Below are positions 60,418-64,000 of a stretch of DNA of 64,000 nucleotides, piece by piece. The DNA comes from Haloterrigena sp. H1 (GTDB taxonomy: Archaea; Halobacteriota; Halobacteria; Halobacteriales; Natrialbaceae): contig NZ_SMZK01000001.1 of NCBI RefSeq assembly GCF_005938085.1, positions 620,001 through 684,000 on the forward strand, written 5' to 3'. The notes under the pieces were generated by a model. That model was not told the origin of the DNA. It was given only the letters and a program-made list of their open reading frames with translations, and did not search any database. The position numbers were made by a program, and so were the translations under genes. Within the stretch, counting starts at the first letter, position 1, and each line of letters begins with the position of its first letter.

Positions 60418-61437
60418 ATGCGCGTCGCAATTCTCGCCCACGAAAAATTCCCTGAGAACGCCAAAACTGCACTCGGTATCCTCCGCTATGCCGACCACGA
60501 TGTCGTTTCGATCCTCGATCGGGCGACCGATGGCCAGCGCGTCTCCGATTTCGTTTCTGACGTGCAGGATGCACCGATCGTCTCCGAGATGGCGGCCGTA
60601 GAGCCCGATGCCGTCGACGCCTTAGTGATCGGCATCGCGCCGATCGGCGGCGGTTTCGACGAGAGTTGGCGCGACGACGTTCGAACAGCATTGGAGTACG
60701 GCTGTGACGTGATTTCGGGACTGCACTACTTCCTCGAAGACGACGAGGAATTCGCTCGGCTGGCAGCCGAAAACGACTGTGACATCTGGGACGTTCGGAA
60801 CCCGCCCGAACACCTCACAGTCGCCGAGGGCGTGGCCGACGAGGTCGACGCCGACGTAATTCTCACCGTCGGCACTGACTGCTCGACCGGGAAGATGACG
60901 ACGACGATGGAACTCGCCCGTGATGCCCGCGCGGCCGGCCACGACGCCGCCGTGATCCCGACTGGCCAGACGGGCATCATGATCGAGGGCTGGGGGAACC
61001 CGATCGATCGCGTCATCAGCGACTTCACCGCGGGTGCGGTCGAAGAGATGATCACAGAGAAAGGCGACGAGCACGACTACCTGTTCGTCGAGGGCCAGGG
61101 CAGCATCGTCCATCCGGCGTACTCGGCGGTCACGCTCGGCATCCTCCACGGGTCGATGGCCGACAAACTCGTGCTCTGTCACAACGCCGGCCAGGAGGCG
61201 ATCCACGGCTACGAGTCGTTCGCGCTACCGTCGATTCCGACGTACGTCGATCTCTACGAGAACGTCGCCGCCCCGGTCGCGGACAGCGAAATCGTCGCCG
61301 GCGCGCTGAACACGTCCGCCCTCGAGGACGACGAGGCGGCCCGCGACGCCGTCGACGCGTACGCCGATCGGCTCGATGCGCCCGCGACCGACGTGATCCG
61401 CTTTGGAACCGACGCCCTCCTCGACGAACTCCTATGA
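60418..61437 (+). CDS. DUF1611/DgcN-like protein, P-loop fold
   Basis: The 339-residue protein has an N-terminal Rossmann-like part (MRVAILAHEKFPENAKTALG, VDALVIGIAPIGGGF) and a C-terminal P-loop domain (VGTDCSTGKMTTTMELARDA, PTGQTGIMIEGWGNP, VEGQGSIVHPAYSAVTLGIL). In bacteria DgcN acetylates D-glutamate for the DgcA-mediated conversion to L-glutamate. The next gene, with which it overlaps by 4 bp, is a DgcA/dipeptide epimerase-type enzyme, so the pair is intact. The substrate in this archaeon is inferred only from the family. Confidence 0.82.
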   Translation: MRVAILAHEKFPENAKTALGILRYADHDVVSILDRATDGQRVSDFVSDVQDAPIVSEMAAVEPDAVDALVIGIAPIGGGFDESWRDDVRTALEYGCDVISGLHYFLEDDEEFARLAAENDCDIWDVRNPPEHLTVAEGVADEVDADVILTVGTDCSTGKMTTTMELARDARAAGHDAAVIPTGQTGIMIEGWGNPIDRVISDFTAGAVEEMITEKGDEHDYLFVEGQGSIVHPAYSAVTLGILHGSMADKLVLCHNAGQEAIHGYESFALPSIPTYVDLYENVAAPVADSEIVAGALNTSALEDDEAARDAVDAYADRLDAPATDVIRFGTDALLDELL

Positions 61438-62486
61438 GCCTCGAGACCGCGTTCGAACGGCGCTCGCTGCCACTCGAGTACCCGTTCGGCATCGCTCGCG
61501 GCACGACGACCGAATCCGAGGCCGTGTTCGTCCGAATCGAGGACGACGAGGGCCGGGTCGGTATCGGTGCTGGCACACCGTCGGCACACTACGGCGAAAC
61601 CCTCGAGACCGTCACCGCCGTCTTACCTGACCTGTTGTCGGTCGTCGAAGACGTCGGTGATCCTCACCAACTCGAGCGGATCGAACGCCGTATGCGCGAG
61701 ACGGTCCGCAAGAATCCGGCCGCTCGGACCGCGGTCAGCATCGCGCTTCACGATCTCGTCGCAAAGAGACTCGAGGTACCGCTCTACCGCTACTGGGGAC
61801 TCGACCCCGACCGGACCCTCGAGACCTCCTACACCATCGGACTCGACGACACGGAGACGATGCGCGAGAAGACAGAGACGGCCATCGAGCGCGGGTACAC
61901 CACGCTGAAAGTCAAGCTGGGGACCGACCGCGACCTCGAGATCGTCGAGACGATTCGGTCGGTCGCGCCGGATGTCCGGCTGTTCGTCGACGCGAACGAG
62001 GCCTGGACGCCTCGCGAGGCCGTCGCCAAGATCGAACGGTTAGCGGACTACGACCTGGCGTTCGTCGAACAGCCCGTTCCTGCCGAGGACTCGGAGGGGC
62101 TTCGGTTCGTCTCCGAACGGTCGGCGCTGCCGATCGCCGCCGACGAATCCTGTGTCACGCTCGCGGACATCCCACAGATCGCGGACCGCTGTGACATCGC
62201 GAACCTGAAGCTGATGAAATGTGGCGGCCTGCTGGAAGCCACGCGGATGATCCACGCCGCCCGCGCCCACGGCCTCGAGGTGATGTGTGGCTGTATGACC
62301 GAGTCGAACGCCTCGATCGCGGCGGCCTGTCACCTCGCCCCGCTGCTCGACTACGCCGATCTCGACGGCTCGCTGCTGTTGGCCGACGATCCCGCAGACG
62401 GCGTCCCGATGCCCAACGGCCGGATCGATCTCGCCGGTCTCGAACGCCCCGGGACCGGTGCCGTCCTCGAGTCCGTGTTCGACTGA
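61434..62486 (+). CDS. Dipeptide epimerase / DgcA-like enolase-superfamily enzyme
   Basis: The 350-residue protein is of the muconate-lactonizing subgroup: a capping domain, then a TIM barrel with the KxK motif (Lys159 and Lys161 in TLKVKLG), metal ligands Asp186 (VDANEAW), Glu212 (VEQPVP) and Asp237 (ADESC), and Lys262 in LKLMKCGG. GCMTESNASIAAACHLAPL is typical of L-Ala-D/L-Glu epimerases and DgcA. It could epimerise a dipeptide or racemise an N-acyl amino acid; pairing with the DUF1611 gene favours the second. It overlaps that gene by 4 bp. Confidence 0.85.
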   Translation: MSLETAFERRSLPLEYPFGIARGTTTESEAVFVRIEDDEGRVGIGAGTPSAHYGETLETVTAVLPDLLSVVEDVGDPHQLERIERRMRETVRKNPAARTAVSIALHDLVAKRLEVPLYRYWGLDPDRTLETSYTIGLDDTETMREKTETAIERGYTTLKVKLGTDRDLEIVETIRSVAPDVRLFVDANEAWTPREAVAKIERLADYDLAFVEQPVPAEDSEGLRFVSERSALPIAADESCVTLADIPQIADRCDIANLKLMKCGGLLEATRMIHAARAHGLEVMCGCMTESNASIAAACHLAPLLDYADLDGSLLLADDPADGVPMPNGRIDLAGLERPGTGAVLESVFD

Positions 62487-62584
62487 CCGGTCCGCGTCGA
62501 GGCCGGCCGAGTACCACGCACAGTGACTGTCAGCCCGACCGGTAACGGGGTTTCATACCGGTCGTCGGTGTGGAACCGGCCGGT

Positions 62585-63442
62585 ATGGACGACAATGATG
62601 ACGATCTATCCGTCTCCCGTCGGACACTATTGCACGCGTCGGCCGGGACGGCTTCGCTTTCGGCCGTCGGAAGCGCGCGAGCCGACGACGGCGGCGGTGA
62701 TGGGAACGGGGAGGGCGTTCCATGGCTCGACCAGAACTGTCCGGAGGCGACCGTCGAGCCCGGAATGGAGCCGTGCGAGGGAGGGAGTGCAGAGGGCTGT
62801 GCGGACGACCATCCGGCGACGATCGAGCTTCGATCGGCGGTCGAGGAATCCCTCGAGGCGGGGTTTTCCGACGTCGACGCGCTGATCGACGCAGGGTTCA
62901 AGCCGTACTTCGACGCGCTCGAGGTCGGGGACGACAGCTGGTCACACTGGCTCCATCCGGAGTTCATCGGCGACGACGGGCTCGTGGACCCCGAACGGCC
63001 TGAATCGGTTCTCGTCGACAACGAGTCGTGGCGGTCGATGGGCGTCATGTTCATCGCGACGCGCGGCGGAGAGCCGGTCGAGCCGCCGGCAGTGTACGGA
63101 GCGGACGATACCGAGGAACAGTGTTCGCCCTGGCATACCCACACCGGCCTTCCCGGCCGGTTCGCGTGGTGGTACTACCAGCAGGTGTACGGCCACGCGG
63201 CTGACGACCTCGAGTTTCCCTGTCGAACCCCCTGTATGCTCCACGTCTGGACCGTCGATCATCCCGAGACCGTCTACGCACACGACGCACCACCACAGGA
63301 GAACCGCGAGCTATCGCCCGCCAGCGATCCCAGTTTCGAGACCGACGCGGCCCCCGGCGAGGACGAACTCGGGTGGGACGTGCTGCCGAACGATCTCGTT
63401 CCCGACCAGCGTCCCGAGGAGCGCATTCCGGTCGATCTGTAG
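62585..63442 (+). CDS. Tat-exported protein of unknown function
   Basis: The 285-residue secreted protein has a twin-arginine signal (SVSRRTLLHASAGTASLSAV) and a mature part with six cysteines: NCPEATVEPGMEPCEGG, GCADD, QCSPWHTHTGLPGRFAWW and CRTPCMLHVW. The HTH in PWHTHTG and nearby residues could bind a metal. The end is acidic and Pro-rich. The family is not recognised. ATG 62585 follows the fairly conserved Tat-protein gene layout; it lies 98 bp after the epimerase gene. Confidence 0.7.
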   Translation: MDDNDDDLSVSRRTLLHASAGTASLSAVGSARADDGGGDGNGEGVPWLDQNCPEATVEPGMEPCEGGSAEGCADDHPATIELRSAVEESLEAGFSDVDALIDAGFKPYFDALEVGDDSWSHWLHPEFIGDDGLVDPERPESVLVDNESWRSMGVMFIATRGGEPVEPPAVYGADDTEEQCSPWHTHTGLPGRFAWWYYQQVYGHAADDLEFPCRTPCMLHVWTVDHPETVYAHDAPPQENRELSPASDPSFETDAAPGEDELGWDVLPNDLVPDQRPEERIPVDL

Positions 63443-63469
63443 CGATTCCGGATCGTGATCGGTCGCCGC

Positions 63470-64000
63470 TCAGTCGGCGATCGCTTCGCTCGCGTCCGAC
63501 TCTACCGTCGCCGCTTTGATCCAGAGATCACCGAACAGGTCGTCCTGCTCGAGGGTCACCCGACCCCGATGGGCCAAAAAGAGTAATGCGAGATACGTCA
63601 TCACGCGCGAGCCGCCGACCGCGTCGATTTCGGCGTACAGCACTTCGTCGCGACCCCGCTCGTAGTGGGCCTCGAGTTCGGCCTCGACGTCGTCGATAAC
63701 CGCCTCGATGTCTTCCTCGTGGGTCGTGTGAGTGACGTCGTCGCTGGTCGGCTCGTCGTCGACCCGGAAGTCGTCGCCCGAGTGGTAGTTTAATTCCTGG
63801 ACGCCGCGATCGTACCCTTTCGGCGAATCGCTCGTGTCGTAACTGCGGGATTCTTTCCACCAGGTATCGCGTTCGGCGGTACGAAGTTCGCGCACGAGTT
63901 CGTCAAGCGTCTCCGGCTTCCCGCGAGCGTGCTTGCGCTCGAGGCGGCGTTCCATCTCGTCCTCGAGACTCTCGACGGGGTCGAACCCCGGCGGGTGGCT
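63470..64000 (-). CDS. scpA: Segregation and condensation protein ScpA (partial)
   Basis: ScpA is the kleisin that closes the SMC ring in chromosome organisation. The visible 176 residues are its C-terminal part: PGFDPVESLEDEMERRLERK, a charged helix with ETLDELVRELRTAERDTWW, a middle acidic region, and the C-terminal winged helix YLALLFLAHRGRVTLEQDDL with FGDLWIKAA. The N-terminal part runs off the right edge of the window. In haloarchaea scpA usually follows smc; only this end is seen. It converges with the Tat-protein gene. Confidence 0.88.
   Translation of the reverse strand, partial: SHPPGFDPVESLEDEMERRLERKHARGKPETLDELVRELRTAERDTWWKESRSYDTSDSPKGYDRGVQELNYHSGDDFRVDDEPTSDDVTHTTHEEDIEAVIDDVEAELEAHYERGRDEVLYAEIDAVGGSRVMTYLALLFLAHRGRVTLEQDDLFGDLWIKAATVESDASEAIAD

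Overview
The window is a gene-dense piece of a haloarchaeal chromosome, probably from the Natrialbales (Natrinema/Haloterrigena/Natronorubrum-like). The support is high G+C, very acidic predicted proteins, twin-arginine signal peptides and Tat lipoproteins, TATA boxes about 25-35 bp upstream of start codons with almost no leaders, coenzyme F420 genes (cofH, cofG, cofC), a CetZ tubulin, a HerA/NurA pair, UPF0058 and several haloarchaea-specific DUF families. No rRNA gene, confident tRNA gene, insertion sequence or CRISPR array was seen.

Layout. 1-5.4 kb: purine synthesis (purQ partial, purS, purU, purC) with an acetamidase/formamidase, a MoaD/SAMP-like protein and a small winged-helix protein. 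5.6-13.3 kb: F420 genes cofH, then cofC-cofG on the other strand, separated by a Tat-exported cupredoxin, an SppA-like protease coupled to a DUF4350 protein, and a nucleoside deaminase. 13.4-15.9 kb: cetZ and an NDUFA9-like dehydrogenase.

15.99-21.5 kb is the most unusual part. One tight plus-strand operon encodes an R2-like ligand-binding oxidase, an MDR reductase, an acyl carrier protein, a beta-ketoacyl-ACP synthase, a holo-ACP synthase, a malonyl-CoA:ACP transacylase and a beta-ketoacyl-ACP reductase. This is a bacterial-type, ACP-dependent fatty acid or polyketide assembly line in an archaeon. ACP and AcpS are absent from most archaea. The oxidase belongs to a family whose crystal structures hold a long-chain fatty acid, so it is a good candidate for modifying the product.

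21.6-31 kb: thymidylate kinase, a TrkA protein flanked by two stand-alone RAM-domain proteins, a hairpin-rich non-coding stretch, small membrane proteins, metY, a Na+/Ca2+ exchanger-type antiporter and a Tat-exported PhoX-like protein. 31-45.5 kb: gpmI, nurA and herA with regulators between them, an acyl-CoA synthetase, PspA and several membrane or lipoprotein genes. 45.5-53 kb: UspA, UPF0058, mtnP, Spo0M, a phosphoribosyltransferase, thiC with a probable operator, a frameshifted alpha/beta hydrolase that has also lost its nucleophile serine, and a PhzF protein. 53-64 kb: a degenerate tRNA-like sequence, ppsA, regulators, a Vms1-type peptidyl-tRNA hydrolase, a DgcN/DgcA pair and a partial scpA.

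Two families of short inverted-repeat elements are scattered between genes. In several copies the end of the element (TGATACGG or TGATACT) supplies the stop codon of the neighbouring gene.
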